Origin: Mycetocola spongiae
Lineage (GTDB): Bacteria; Actinomycetota; Actinomycetes; Actinomycetales; Microbacteriaceae
Assembly: GCF_020424085.1 (NCBI RefSeq)
Contig: NZ_CP080203.1
Location: forward strand, 806,001 to 870,000
Direction: 5' to 3'
Length of the DNA: 64,000 nucleotides
Each line of letters starts with the position of its first letter. Within the stretch, counting starts at the first letter, position 1. The notes under the pieces were generated by a model, which ran no database searches, had not been told where the DNA came from, and saw only the letters and a list, made by a program, of their open reading frames with translations. This document shows positions 51,132-60,788 of this stretch, one piece after another. The position numbers were made by a program, and so were the translations under genes.

Positions 51132-52424
51132 TTAGAACTGTTCGGATTCGGTGGAGCCCACAAGGGCCAGGGTGACGCTTTCGGGGTTGAGTGCCGTGGC
51201 GATGCGATCAAAATAGCCGGTGCCCACCTCGCGCTGATGCCGGGTGGCGGTATAGCCATCGGCCTCGGAGGCAAACTCGGCCTCCTGGAGTTCCACATAG
51301 GCGCTCATTTGGCGCTCGTGATAGCCGCGGGAGAGCGTATACATGGAGTGGTTCAGCGAGTGGAAACCGGCCAGGGTGATGAACTGGAACGCATAGCCCA
51401 TCGCGGCCAGTTCGCGCTGGAAACTCGCGATCTGGGTATCGTCGAGATGGCTCTTCCAGTTGAAGGAGGGCGAGCAGTTATAGGCGAGCTTTTTCCCCGG
51501 GAACTCGGCATGGATGCTCTCGGCAAAGCGCCGCGCGAGCTCCAGATCGGGCTCGGCCGATTCCACCCAGAGCAGATCGGCATAGGGGGCATAGGCGTGG
51601 CCTCGGGCGAGGACGGTATTAATGCCGGGGGTGGTCTCATAAAAGCCCTCGGCCGTGCGCCCGCCACTCAGGAACGGCCGATCGCGCGCATCCACATCGC
51701 TGGTGATCAGATTGGCCGCGAGTGAATCGGTGCGGGCGATGATGATGCTGGGCACCCCGGCCGCATCGGCGGCGAGGCGTGCGGCGTTGAGCGTACGGAT
51801 ATGCTGCGCGGTGGGCACCAAAACCTTGCCCCCCATATGTCCACATTTTTTCTCGCTCGCGAGCTGATCCTCCCAGTGCACCCCGGCCGCGCCGGCCGCG
51901 ATCATCGAGGACATCAGCTCATAGGCGTTGAGCGGCCCCCCAAATCCGGCCTCGGCATCGGCCACGATCGGGGCGAGCCACTCGCGTGCGGTGCTGCCCT
52001 CGGCGGTATCGATCTGATCGGCCCGCAGCAGCGCGTTATTAATGCGGCGCACCACCTGCGGCACGGAATTGGCCGGATAGAGGCTCTGATCGGGATAGGT
52101 CTGCCCCGAGAGGTTGGCATCGGCGGCCACCTGCCAGCCGGAGAGATAGATGGCCTCCAGCCCGGCTCGCACCTGCTGCACCGCCTGGTTGCCGGTCAGG
52201 GCGCCGAGGGCGTGTACCCAGGAGCCGTCCGTGCGGTTGATGAGGTTCCATAGGTTTTCCGCGCCGCGACGGGCGAGCGTGTGTTCCTCGCCCACGGTGC
52301 CGCGCAGGGCTACCACGTCCTCCGCCGAATAATCGCGGCGGATTCCGTTCCAGCGGGCCTCGGTTTTCCAGGCGGTCTCAAGCTGCTCTGCGGTCTGGTT
52401 TTGGTCTCCGGGACGGGTATTCAT
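51132..52424 (-). CDS. aceA: Isocitrate lyase
   Basis: A 430-residue enzyme splitting isocitrate into glyoxylate and succinate. The active-site loop KKCGHMGG is at residues 192-199 with catalytic Cys194. [22 protein letters not shown] and [22 protein letters not shown] are also diagnostic, and [13 protein letters not shown] follows. ATG 52424 is preceded by AAAGGAGCTCCCC; the longer frame to 52670 crosses the control region. It is the first gene of the glyoxylate operon and is divergent from the RamB-like gene. Confidence 0.96.
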   Translation of the reverse strand: MNTRPGDQNQTAEQLETAWKTEARWNGIRRDYSAEDVVALRGTVGEEHTLARRGAENLWNLINRTDGSWVHALGALTGNQAVQQVRAGLEAIYLSGWQVAADANLSGQTYPDQSLYPANSVPQVVRRINNALLRADQIDTAEGSTAREWLAPIVADAEAGFGGPLNAYELMSSMIAAGAAGVHWEDQLASEKKCGHMGGKVLVPTAQHIRTLNAARLAADAAGVPSIIIARTDSLAANLITSDVDARDRPFLSGGRTAEGFYETTPGINTVLARGHAYAPYADLLWVESAEPDLELARRFAESIHAEFPGKKLAYNCSPSFNWKSHLDDTQIASFQRELAAMGYAFQFITLAGFHSLNHSMYTLSRGYHERQMSAYVELQEAEFASEADGYTATRHQREVGTGYFDRIATALNPESVTLALVGSTESEQF

Positions 52425-52769
52425 GGGGAGCTCCTTTGCTTGACTGATGGGGTGTTCTGTGTCCACTCTCCGCCCGGGAGGGCCGCGGTGACCCCACCAT
52501 CTCGCTAAAACTTGGCGGGTTATTCTGGCCCTCAGATTTTCTGCAGTGGCGCGATACGCCCGTGATCCGGCGGCGGGCGGCGGCCTCCCCGAAATCGCGG
52601 GCGGCACCCCGGGTGGCGGCGGCGCGGCCGGAAAACCCGCGGGAGGCCGCACCCCGGATCCCGCCCACACTCACAGAAAAAAACAGCTATTTCTATTTCG
52701 CGCAAGAACTCGCAATGTCACACTGGGGGAAGTCACCCGCGCCCGCCGCGCCGGGACGAGGATGGAGCC
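52425..52769. promoter_or_regulatory. Divergent control region of aceA and the ramB-like gene
   Basis: 345 bp without a gene. AAACTTGGCGGG at 52508-52519 resembles the Corynebacterium RamB box (AAACTTTGCAAA) at 8 of 12 bases. The middle (52555-52660) is very GC-rich, and a second AT-richer stretch follows near 52675-52725. Confidence 0.45.
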
Positions 52770-54218
52770 ATGTACGATCCCCTGATCATCGGCCACCGCG
52801 TGCGCCAGCTCCGCCTCGACCGCGGGCTCACGGTGGCCGAGCTGGGCACCCGCATCGGCCGCGCAGCCTCGCAGGTTTCGGTGATCGAAAATGGCCGCCG
52901 CGATCTGCGGCTCGCGGAGATCCAACGCCTCGCGCAAGCGCTCGAGGTGGAGCCCGCCGAGCTGCTCAGTCCCGAGGCCCCCAGCCCCCGCGCCGCGCTT
53001 GAGATCGCCCTCGAGCGCGCCCAGCGCGGGCCGCTCTATTCCTCACTGGGCCTCCCCCCGCTTCCCGCGCGCAAAACCCTCAGCGATGAGGCGATCAGCA
53101 CCATCCTCGGGCTGCACGACGCACTCACCACCGTCTATACCGAGCGTGCCGCGACCCCCGAGGAGGCCCGCCGGGCCAATACCGAGCTGCGCCGCACGAT
53201 GCGCGCGCGCTCAAATCACTATCCCGAGCTGGAGGAGGTGGCCGCGGGTCTGCTGCGCGCAATCGGCCACGACGGGGGCCCACTCACCCAGCGCAGCACC
53301 ACCGACCTCGCCGGCCACCTCGGCTTCAGCCTGCATACGGTTAACGACCTGCCCTCCTCCACCCGCTCGGTCACCGACCTGGCCAATGGCCGCCTCTATG
53401 TCTCCCCCGCGCTCTCCCCCGATGCCGATCCGCGCTCGGTCATCCTGCAGGCCCTCGCCGCGCACGTCCTGCACCACCGCGAGCCGCATAATTACGATGA
53501 CTTCCTGCGCCAGCGGGTCGAGGCCAATTACCTGGCCGGGGCGCTCCTGATTCCCGAGCCCGGGGCCGTGGAGTTTCTGGGCGCGGCCCGGGAGGCCCGC
53601 GCCCTCTCCATCGAGGATCTGCGCGATGCATTTGCGGTGAGCTATGAAACCGCCGCGCATCGCTTCACCAATCTGGCCAGCACCCACCTGGACATCCCGG
53701 TGCACTTCCTGAAGGTGCACTCCAGCGGCGTGGTCCATAAGGCCTATGAAAACGATGCCGTGCAGTTTCCCACCGATGCGCTGGGCGCGGTGGAGGGACA
53801 GATAGTATGCCGCAGGTGGAGCGCCCGCCAGGTATTTGGGGCCGAGGATCGCTTCAGCCCCTATTATCAGTACACCGATAAACCCGCGGGCACCTACTGG
53901 TGCACCTCGCAGATTCAGGCCACCTCGCAGGGCCAGTTTTCCATCAGCGTGGGCACCGATTTTGCGCATTCGCGCTGGTTTCGGGGGCGCGAGACCGAGG
54001 TGCGCTTTGCCTCGCGCTGTCCCGATCCGCAGTGCTGCCGCACCCCGCCCGCGGAGCTCGCCCAAAAATGGGAAAATAACGCCTTTCCGAGTGCGCGCCT
54101 AAACTCCTCGCTGCTGGCCACGATGCCCACCGAGATGTTCTCGGGCGTGGACCGGCCCGAGGTGGTGGCGTTTTTGGAACGCCACGATCCGCGCGAAACT
54201 GCGCCGGATTCCCCATAG
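52770..54218 (+). CDS. RamB-like XRE-family regulator of acetate/glyoxylate genes
   Basis: A 482-residue regulator. The N-terminal XRE helix-turn-helix spans about residues 8-65 (VRQLRLDRGLTVAELGTRIG and QVSVIENGRRDLRLAEIQRL). A central IrrE/ImmA-like part has lost the HExxH motif (QALAAHVLHHREPHN). The C-terminal DUF2083-type domain has cysteines in CPDPQCCR. This layout matches RamB, which represses aceA and aceB in Corynebacterium. Divergence from aceA supports the same role here. GAGGAT lies 6 nt before ATG 52770 and could act as a -10 or a ribosome site. Confidence 0.88.
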   Translation: MYDPLIIGHRVRQLRLDRGLTVAELGTRIGRAASQVSVIENGRRDLRLAEIQRLAQALEVEPAELLSPEAPSPRAALEIALERAQRGPLYSSLGLPPLPARKTLSDEAISTILGLHDALTTVYTERAATPEEARRANTELRRTMRARSNHYPELEEVAAGLLRAIGHDGGPLTQRSTTDLAGHLGFSLHTVNDLPSSTRSVTDLANGRLYVSPALSPDADPRSVILQALAAHVLHHREPHNYDDFLRQRVEANYLAGALLIPEPGAVEFLGAAREARALSIEDLRDAFAVSYETAAHRFTNLASTHLDIPVHFLKVHSSGVVHKAYENDAVQFPTDALGAVEGQIVCRRWSARQVFGAEDRFSPYYQYTDKPAGTYWCTSQIQATSQGQFSISVGTDFAHSRWFRGRETEVRFASRCPDPQCCRTPPAELAQKWENNAFPSARLNSSLLATMPTEMFSGVDRPEVVAFLERHDPRETAPDSP

Positions 54219-54231
54219 CCTCCGCAAAACA

Positions 54232-54272
54232 CCGCGGGCGTTTAGCCCCCGAGGGGAGCCAAACGCCCGCGG
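54232..54272. terminator. Bidirectional terminator
   Basis: CCGCGGGCGTTT pairs perfectly with AAACGCCCGCGG, with an inner GGCTCCCC/GGGGAGCC-like stem. It lies between the convergent RamB-like and ABC exporter genes. Confidence 0.75.
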
Positions 54273-54292
54273 CATTTCCGGGGTGATGCGGC

Positions 54293-56341
54293 CTAGGCCT
54301 CGGCCACCGGGGACCCCTCGGTCACGGTAATCGCGCCGGTCGCGGGGGCCGCACCGTCGTCGATTGCACCCGAGAACTGGGTCATATACAGATCGTAATA
54401 GGCACCCTTGGCCTCAAGCAGCTGGGCGTGTGAGCCCTGCTCCACGATGCGGCCCGCCTCCATCACCAGGATGGTATTGGCATCGCGGATCGTGGACAGG
54501 CGGTGCGCGATCACAAACGAGGTGCGGTCGTGACGCAGCGCCGCCATGGCCTGCTGTACCAGCAGCTCCGTGCGGGTATCCACCGAGGAGGTGGCCTCGT
54601 CCAGGATCAGCAGAGACGGCTGCGCGAGGAAGGCCCGCGCAATCGTGATCAGCTGCTTCTCGCCGGCCGAAACATTACCGCCCTCGTTATCGATCACGGT
54701 GTCATAGCCATCGGGCAGCTGGCGCACAAAGCGGTCCACAAAGGTGGCCTGCGCGGCCGCGATGATCTCCTCCTCCGTGGCGTCCAGGCGTCCATAGCGA
54801 ATATTCTCGCGAATGCTGCCCTCAAAGAGCCAGGCATCCTGCAACACCATGCCCACCTTGGAACGCAGATCGTGCCGCGAGACCCGGGTGATATCGGTGC
54901 CGTCCACGAGGATGCGACCCGATTGCAGCTCATAAAAGCGCATCACGAGGTTCACCAGCGTGGTTTTACCCGCACCCGTGGGCCCCACGATGGCGATGGT
55001 ATGCCCGGGCTGGGCCTCAAAGGAGAGGTCCTCGATCAGCGGGTTCTCCGGGTTATAGGAGAACGTGACGTTTTCGAATTCCACGTGTCCATCGGCGCGG
55101 GCGGGCAGCTCGGCGGTGGCGATATCCGGGGTCTGCTCCTCGGCATCCAGCAGCTCAAACGTGCGCTCGGCGCTGGCCACACCCGATTGCAGCATATTGG
55201 CCATGCCGGCAATCTGGCTCAGCGGCTGCGTGAACTCACGCGAGTACTGGATAAACGCCACGGCGTCTCCCAGGCTCATCTGCCCGGTGGCGACCCGCAG
55301 GCCACCCACCACCGCGATGCCCACATAGGACAGATAGGAGACAAACTGCATCGCCGGCATGATCATGCCTGAGACAAACTGGGCACCAAACGAGGCCTTA
55401 TAGAGCTCCGTATTGCGCTCGTCGAAGGTCTCCATCATGTCCTTCTGGCGACCAAAAACGGTGACCAGGTCGTGACCGGAGAAGGACTCCTCGATCTGGC
55501 CGTTCAGCCGCCCGGTGTTTTTCCACTGGGCCGCAAAAAGCTTCTGGGAGCGCACACCGATCACGCCGGCCACGATGGCCGAGAGCGGGAGTGCCACCAG
55601 GGCGATCAGGGCAAGCTGCCAGGACACGATGAACATCATGATCACGATGCCCACCACGGTCAGGGCCGCCTGGATCAGCTGGGCAAACGCCTGTTGCAGG
55701 GCGTTTTGGATATTATCCACATCGTTGGTGACGCGGGAGAGCAGATCGCCGCGCTGCCGGGTATCAAAATAGTTCAGCGGCAGCTTATTCAGCTTGGCTT
55801 CCACATCGCGGCGCAGCTTAAACACCGAGCTCATCACGAGCTTATTGAGGATATAGCCCTGGGCCCACATGAAGATGGACGCCACCAGATACATCAGCAA
55901 TACGAGGAAGATGATGCGGCTCAGGCTCGCAAAATCGATGCCCTCACCGGGAACGATATTGAGCTTTTCGAGCTGCGCGGCACGGTCGTTTTCGCCCGCT
56001 GCACGCAGCCCGGCGATGACCGCCTCCTTGCTCTGCCCGGCGGGCAGGAGCTTGGAGATCACGCCGGTATTGATGACGTCAAATGCCATACCTAGAATCT
56101 TCGGGGCGATCACGCTGAGCACCACCGAGATCACCACCATGCCCACCACGATGCTCACGCCGAGGCGCTGCGTGGAGAGCAGGCCCATCAGGCGCTTGGC
56201 GGAGGGCCAAAAATGCTTGGCCTTTTTGGGCGGCGCACCGCCTCCGAACATATCGTCGCTTCCGCCGGCGGTGAGCTCACGCTCGTCAAATTCCTCCTCG
56301 ATAATGGTTTCCACTACCGGATCCTGGGGTTTTTTAGCCAT
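54293..56341 (-). CDS. Heterodimeric ABC exporter subunit B (active catalytic glutamate)
   Basis: A 682-residue half-transporter with six membrane segments and one ATPase domain. Walker A is GPTGAGKTT near residue 450; the signature is degenerate, NVSAGEKQL instead of LSGGQ; Walker B LLILDEATSSVD keeps the catalytic glutamate. An unusual hydrophilic insert (AGQSKEAVIAGLRAAGENDR and following) lies between segments 1 and 2, and about 40 polar acidic residues precede segment 1. It starts 2 bp after the partner gene. Together they fit LmrCD/TM287-288-type multidrug or lipid exporters with one active and one degenerate ATP site. Confidence 0.92.
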   Translation of the reverse strand: MAKKPQDPVVETIIEEEFDERELTAGGSDDMFGGGAPPKKAKHFWPSAKRLMGLLSTQRLGVSIVVGMVVISVVLSVIAPKILGMAFDVINTGVISKLLPAGQSKEAVIAGLRAAGENDRAAQLEKLNIVPGEGIDFASLSRIIFLVLLMYLVASIFMWAQGYILNKLVMSSVFKLRRDVEAKLNKLPLNYFDTRQRGDLLSRVTNDVDNIQNALQQAFAQLIQAALTVVGIVIMMFIVSWQLALIALVALPLSAIVAGVIGVRSQKLFAAQWKNTGRLNGQIEESFSGHDLVTVFGRQKDMMETFDERNTELYKASFGAQFVSGMIMPAMQFVSYLSYVGIAVVGGLRVATGQMSLGDAVAFIQYSREFTQPLSQIAGMANMLQSGVASAERTFELLDAEEQTPDIATAELPARADGHVEFENVTFSYNPENPLIEDLSFEAQPGHTIAIVGPTGAGKTTLVNLVMRFYELQSGRILVDGTDITRVSRHDLRSKVGMVLQDAWLFEGSIRENIRYGRLDATEEEIIAAAQATFVDRFVRQLPDGYDTVIDNEGGNVSAGEKQLITIARAFLAQPSLLILDEATSSVDTRTELLVQQAMAALRHDRTSFVIAHRLSTIRDANTILVMEAGRIVEQGSHAQLLEAKGAYYDLYMTQFSGAIDDGAAPATGAITVTEGSPVAEA

Positions 56342-56343
56342 GG

Positions 56344-58077
56344 TTATGCCACCTCCTCAACGCTCAGCTGCGAATGAACGATCTCGCGATAGGTCTCATT
56401 GCTTTCCAGGAGCTCCTCATGGGTACCTCGACCCACGATCGCGCCATCGTCCATGACGATGATCTGGTCGGCATCGGTGATGGTGGACACCCGCTGCGCC
56501 ACGATGATCACGGTGGCCCCGCGGGTCTCGGGCTTCAGCGCCGCCCGCAGGCGGGCATCGGTGGCCACATCCAGCGCGGAGAACGAGTCGTCAAAAAGAT
56601 AAACGGCGGGCTTGACCACGAGTGCCCGGGCGATACACAGCCGCTGGCGCTGACCGCCCGAGACATTGGTGCCGCCCTGGGAAATCGGGGTTTCCAGGCC
56701 CTCCTCCTTGGCGCGCACAAAATCGGCGCCCTGGGCCACGGTGAGCGCATGCCATACCTCGTCATCGCTCGCCTCGGCCTTGCCAAAGCGCAGGTTGCTG
56801 GCCACGGTACCCGAGAACAGGAACGGGCGCTGCGGCACGATTGATACCCGCTCGGAGAGCTGGGCGCGGGAGTGCTCCCGCACGGGCACGCCGTCGATCA
56901 GGACCTCGCCCGCGCTGGTGTCATAGAGCCGCGGGATGAGGTTCAGCAGGGTGGTTTTACCGGAACCGGTGGATCCGATAATGGCGGTGGTCTGCCCGGG
57001 CTCGGCGGTGAAGCTCAGGCCCGAGAGCACGGGCTTTTCCGCGCCCGGATAGCCGAAGCTCACATCGCGGAACTCCACCACGCCGCGGGTCTCGGGAAGC
57101 TCGCGCTCCCGCTCGGCATCGTGCATTCCGGGCTCCACGTCCAGGACCTCGCCGATGCGCTCGGCACAGACCACGGCGCGCGGAATCATCATGACCATAA
57201 ACGTGCCCATCATGACCGCGGCGAGAATCTGCAGCAGATACTGCAGGAAGGCTGTGAGGGAACCCACCTCGATATTGCCCGCGTCCACGCGGTGCCCACC
57301 GAACCACAGCACCGCGGCGGTGGCCACGTGCAGGATCATGCCAATCAGCGGGAACATCAGGACAAACAGGGCACCCACCTTGAGGGATACCTGGGTGATG
57401 GCCTGGTTGGCATCGCCGAAGCGCTCGGTCTCGAAGCGCTCGCGCACAAACGCACGCACCACGCGGATACCGATGATCTGCTCGCGCAGCACGCCGTTGA
57501 TGTTGTCGATCTTTTCCTGCATCGAGCGGAACAGGGGCATGAGGCGAACAACCAGCAGGCCCACCACGGCGATCAGGACCGGCACCGAGACCCAGACCAG
57601 CCAGGACAGGCCGGCGTCCTCGCGCAGCGCCATGATGATGCCGCCGATGCACATGATCGGGGTGGATACCATGAAGTTCAGCGTCATCAGCAGGAGCATC
57701 TGCACCTGCTGGACGTCGTTGGTACCGCGGGTGATCAGCGTGGGGGCACCAAAGGTGCCCATCTCCTGGGCGCTAAACTCGCCGACCTGGGAGAAGACGC
57801 CGCGCCGCAGATCGCGGCCCACGGCCATGGCCGTCTTGGCGCCAAAATAAACGCCACCGATCGCGGCCACCACCTGCACGAGGCATACGGCCAGCATCAG
57901 GGCGCCGGTATTCCAGATGAAGTTGGTATCACCCTGGGCCACGCCGCGATCGATGATCTGGGCGTTCAGGCTGGGCAGGTAGAGCGCGGCTATGGTAGCC
58001 ACGAGTTGAAGAACGACAACGGCAATAATCCACGCCTTATAGGGGCGCGAGTATTGCAGGAGGAGTCGCAAGAGCAT
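56344..58077 (-). CDS. Heterodimeric ABC exporter subunit A (degenerate Walker B)
   Basis: A 577-residue half-transporter with six membrane segments. Walker A is GSTGSGKTT, the signature VSGGQRQR is canonical, but Walker B reads VYLFDDSFSALD, with aspartate in place of the catalytic glutamate. Thus its signature would complete the active site formed with subunit B, while its own site is degenerate. ATG 58077 (MLLRLLLQYS) follows CCAGGATGG; an in-frame extension to 58128 is unlikely. It is divergent from ppx/gppA. Confidence 0.92.
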   Translation of the reverse strand: MLLRLLLQYSRPYKAWIIAVVVLQLVATIAALYLPSLNAQIIDRGVAQGDTNFIWNTGALMLAVCLVQVVAAIGGVYFGAKTAMAVGRDLRRGVFSQVGEFSAQEMGTFGAPTLITRGTNDVQQVQMLLLMTLNFMVSTPIMCIGGIIMALREDAGLSWLVWVSVPVLIAVVGLLVVRLMPLFRSMQEKIDNINGVLREQIIGIRVVRAFVRERFETERFGDANQAITQVSLKVGALFVLMFPLIGMILHVATAAVLWFGGHRVDAGNIEVGSLTAFLQYLLQILAAVMMGTFMVMMIPRAVVCAERIGEVLDVEPGMHDAERERELPETRGVVEFRDVSFGYPGAEKPVLSGLSFTAEPGQTTAIIGSTGSGKTTLLNLIPRLYDTSAGEVLIDGVPVREHSRAQLSERVSIVPQRPFLFSGTVASNLRFGKAEASDDEVWHALTVAQGADFVRAKEEGLETPISQGGTNVSGGQRQRLCIARALVVKPAVYLFDDSFSALDVATDARLRAALKPETRGATVIIVAQRVSTITDADQIIVMDDGAIVGRGTHEELLESNETYREIVHSQLSVEEVA

Positions 58078-58318
58078 GTAATAACCATCCTGGTTTGGTT
58101 CAGGCAACGTATGAATCCATGGGCGCAACTCCCACGGGGGTGTTTATCGTAGCGCGGGCCGCCGACGCGGAACATCCCCCTCGGGGCTGATCTTTGGGGG
58201 CCACGGGGCGAAAGCCTACCCCCGTTCGGGAGCGATGGTATGCCCGGCTCCGATATCGCACGCTTTCGGGCGGGATGCCGGTCCCGCCCGGGGCCCCCGG
58301 ATGGGGCCGTCGAGGGGG

Positions 58319-58324
58319 TACTGT
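58319..58324 (+). promoter_or_regulatory. Leaderless -10 box of ppx/gppA
   Basis: TACTGT lies 6 nt before ATG 58331. Confidence 0.5.
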
Positions 58325-58330
58325 GTGTTC

Positions 58331-59257
58331 ATGCGATTAGGTGTGCTTGACGTCGGTTCCAATACCGTTCATCTGTTGGTGGTGGACGCGCATCCGGGCG
58401 CGGGCCCGGTTCCCACCACGGATCATAAATCGGTATTGCGCCTGATGCGTTATATCCAGGCCGATGGGTCGATCAGCGAGATCGGCGTGCGCGCCCTGAT
58501 CGAGGCCGTGCGCACGGGGGCCGAGGTGGCCGCCGCCCAGAATATTGATCACCTGCTGCCGATGGCCACCTCCGCGATCCGCGAGGCGAGCAACGGCGAG
58601 GCCGTCTTGGAGCGCATCGCCACCGAGACCGGGATCACCCTTCAGGTGCTCAGCGGCGAGGAGGAGGCCCGGCTCACCTTCCTCGCGATCCGGCGCTGGT
58701 ACGGCTGGTCCGCGGGCAATATTTTGGTCTTTGATATCGGCGGCGGCTCGCTGGAAATCAGCCAGGGCAGCGATGAATATCCCGATGTGGCCGTGAGCCT
58801 CCCGCTCGGCGCGGGACGCACCACCGTATCCTTCCTGCACGATGATCCCCCCACCGAGGAGCAGACACTGGGCCTTGCCGAGCATGCCCACTCCGTGATC
58901 TCCTCCGTGCTTCCACTTTTTGCCGGGCAGCCGGTCCCGGATCATATCGTGGGTTCCTCCAAGACCATCCGCTCGCTCGCGAAACTCGCGGGACGCACCA
59001 GCGAGGGAATCGGCGCGGATGATCGCACCCACCTGAGCCTCAAAAAGCTCTCCGGCTGGGTGCCGCGCGTGGCCCAGATTCCCGCCTCGGCCCGGCACGC
59101 CCTCCCCGGCATCACCGAGGACCGGGCGTTTCAGATCGCCGCGGGCGGCATCGTGCTGCGCGAGGCGATGACCGTGCTCCAGGCGCCGCGCCTCGAGGTC
59201 TCCCCCTGGGCGCTGCGCGAGGGCGTCATCATGCGCTATCTGGATCAGCTCGACTAG
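58331..59257 (+). CDS. Ppx/GppA-family exopolyphosphatase/pppGpp phosphatase
   Basis: A 308-residue ASKHA-fold phosphatase. GVLDVGSNTVHLLVVDA at residues 4-20 is the phosphate-binding motif, ATSAIREASNG the second conserved block, LSGEEEARLTFLAI carries the acidic catalytic residues, and ILVFDIGGGSLEIS is the second phosphate loop. It lacks the extra C-terminal HD domain of long Ppx, as actinobacterial short forms do. ATG 58331 is supported by the -10 box 6 nt upstream. Its stop shares CTAG with the stop of the convergent DsbA-like gene. Confidence 0.9.
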   Translation: MRLGVLDVGSNTVHLLVVDAHPGAGPVPTTDHKSVLRLMRYIQADGSISEIGVRALIEAVRTGAEVAAAQNIDHLLPMATSAIREASNGEAVLERIATETGITLQVLSGEEEARLTFLAIRRWYGWSAGNILVFDIGGGSLEISQGSDEYPDVAVSLPLGAGRTTVSFLHDDPPTEEQTLGLAEHAHSVISSVLPLFAGQPVPDHIVGSSKTIRSLAKLAGRTSEGIGADDRTHLSLKKLSGWVPRVAQIPASARHALPGITEDRAFQIAAGGIVLREAMTVLQAPRLEVSPWALREGVIMRYLDQLD

Positions 59258-59973
59258 GAGGCGTGGGATTCGATAAACGCGCGCAGCTCGTTCACCTCAA
59301 GCGGGGACCCCGAATAGGCCTCGCCGTTCACGAGGATCGTGGGCACCGACTTCAGCGGGCTGCCGGTGCCGGGCAGCGGCTGGGTGCGCGCGAGTTCCGC
59401 CTGGGCCTCGGCCCAGGGCAGATAGGTGCCCGCCTGCACGCAGGAGCGCACGCCGTCCATATCGAGTACCCCGGCGTTCTCCGCAAACGTGAGCATCTCC
59501 GATACCGGAATATCGCGCATATTATCGGGGTCCTGGGCGTGGAACATCGCGTTATGGAAGGCCGGGAAGGCCGTAACATCCGCATCGGCCACGCAGCCGG
59601 CCACGGCCACGCCATTGCGCGAGAGCGAATCGGCCCCGCCGAGGATCGCCACCGGGTGATAGCGCAGCGAGATGGCATCATCCGCTACCGCCCGATCCAG
59701 ATAATCGGACACGGCAATATCCATCGCGGCACACCAGTGGCAGGCATAATCGGCGTAGATCTCCACATCGGGCACACCCGCGGCGCCGGGCTCCGCCCCC
59801 ACCCGCATTTCCACGGGGGCGGCGGGCGCGGCACCCGCGGGGCTCGCGGCCGGTTCCGGGGTGGACGCGCCACAGCCGGAGAGGCCCAGGGCCAGGGCCG
59901 CCGCGGCAAGAAGAACTCCCCCGCGACGCAGCTGGCGGGCAATATGTGGGGTACGGGCGGGGCTCATGGTCAT
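59254..59973 (-). CDS. DsbA-like thioredoxin-fold lipoprotein
   Basis: About 239 residues. The signal peptide ends in lipobox LSGC. The mature part has VEIYADYACHWCAAMD, a CxxC redox motif (CHWC) in the position of DsbA/Thioredoxin_4 proteins, and a cis-proline region KSVPTILVNGEAYSG near the C-terminus. It probably oxidises or reduces exported protein thiols at the outer face of the membrane. ATG 59973 (MTMSPART) is preferred, with CAGGGAGA about 11 nt upstream; ATG 59967 is an alternative. Two extra cysteines (AVAGCVAD, VRSCVQ) could form a second disulphide. Confidence 0.85.
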   Translation of the reverse strand: MTMSPARTPHIARQLRRGGVLLAAAALALGLSGCGASTPEPAASPAGAAPAAPVEMRVGAEPGAAGVPDVEIYADYACHWCAAMDIAVSDYLDRAVADDAISLRYHPVAILGGADSLSRNGVAVAGCVADADVTAFPAFHNAMFHAQDPDNMRDIPVSEMLTFAENAGVLDMDGVRSCVQAGTYLPWAEAQAELARTQPLPGTGSPLKSVPTILVNGEAYSGSPLEVNELRAFIESHAS

Positions 59974-60201
59974 GATGATGGATTCTCCCTGGACCGGAGG
60001 CCGGGATCGCGGCGCTCCGGAATGCTGTGTGCCTCTCGCGCGAAATCGGCCGATGCCGCGCACGGCCGAGACCCCGTGGCCTGACCGATCGGCCCAACCC
60101 CGGCGGCCCGGTGCCTGCCGCACGCCCAGCCTAACAAGCCTTTTCCGGGAGATACCCGGGCTGGCGGAAGGGGAATCACGGACGGACGCGGCCGCCGCGG
60201 C

Positions 60202-60672
60202 TCAGGCCGCGGCGGGCTCCAGGCGGCGCGCACGCAGCGAGACCACCGCGGCCTGGGCGAGTAATACCGGGCCAAAATAGAGCGTCAGGGTGGCCATACC
60301 CAGCCCCGGGGTGATCAGCGCATCCATGAGCAGGTGCTGGGCGATACCCACGATCCAGAGCGCGGCGGTGAGCCAGGTGCCGCGAATATAGAGCCGGTCC
60401 TCGCGCGGGAAAAAATTAATCGTCCGGGCACGCACCGTGGCGAGGCCCATACCGATCAGCAGGCTCAGCGCCAGCAGGGCAAAATCGACCGCGTTCAGGG
60501 GGTGCGTCTGCAGGAACGGCAGGGCCTGGAATATCCCGCCCACGATCAGCGCGATGCCGATCATTGAGCGCCGCCGCAGCGAGCGCAGGGGCCGCAACCG
60601 CAGCTGGTTGGTCAGGAGCCAGGCCAGAATCAAAATGCTGAGAATACCGCTAATCAGGGTTGTAGAAGTCAT
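60202..60672 (-). CDS. Small integral membrane protein
   Basis: A 156-residue protein with about five membrane segments (near residues 5-22, 38-56, 63-82, 104-120 and 125-147). An arginine-rich loop RLRPLRSLRRRSM lies between segments 1 and 2. I do not recognise a function; it may belong to DUF1453-like membrane proteins. ATG 60672 (MTSTTLIS) lies 6 nt after GATCCT, another leaderless-type arrangement; the frame to 60849 overlaps the divergent epimerase gene and is rejected. Confidence 0.75.
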   Translation of the reverse strand: MTSTTLISGILSILILAWLLTNQLRLRPLRSLRRRSMIGIALIVGGIFQALPFLQTHPLNAVDFALLALSLLIGMGLATVRARTINFFPREDRLYIRGTWLTAALWIVGIAQHLLMDALITPGLGMATLTLYFGPVLLAQAAVVSLRARRLEPAAA

Positions 60673-60788
60673 GTCTTTAGGATCGCCCCGGACCCGGGTG
60701 GTGCACATCGGCCGGCGGGGTGGAGAAAAGGGTGGAGATCGCCGATCACGCCTAGACTGGGCCTCATCACTCGCGCGAAAGGACCACG

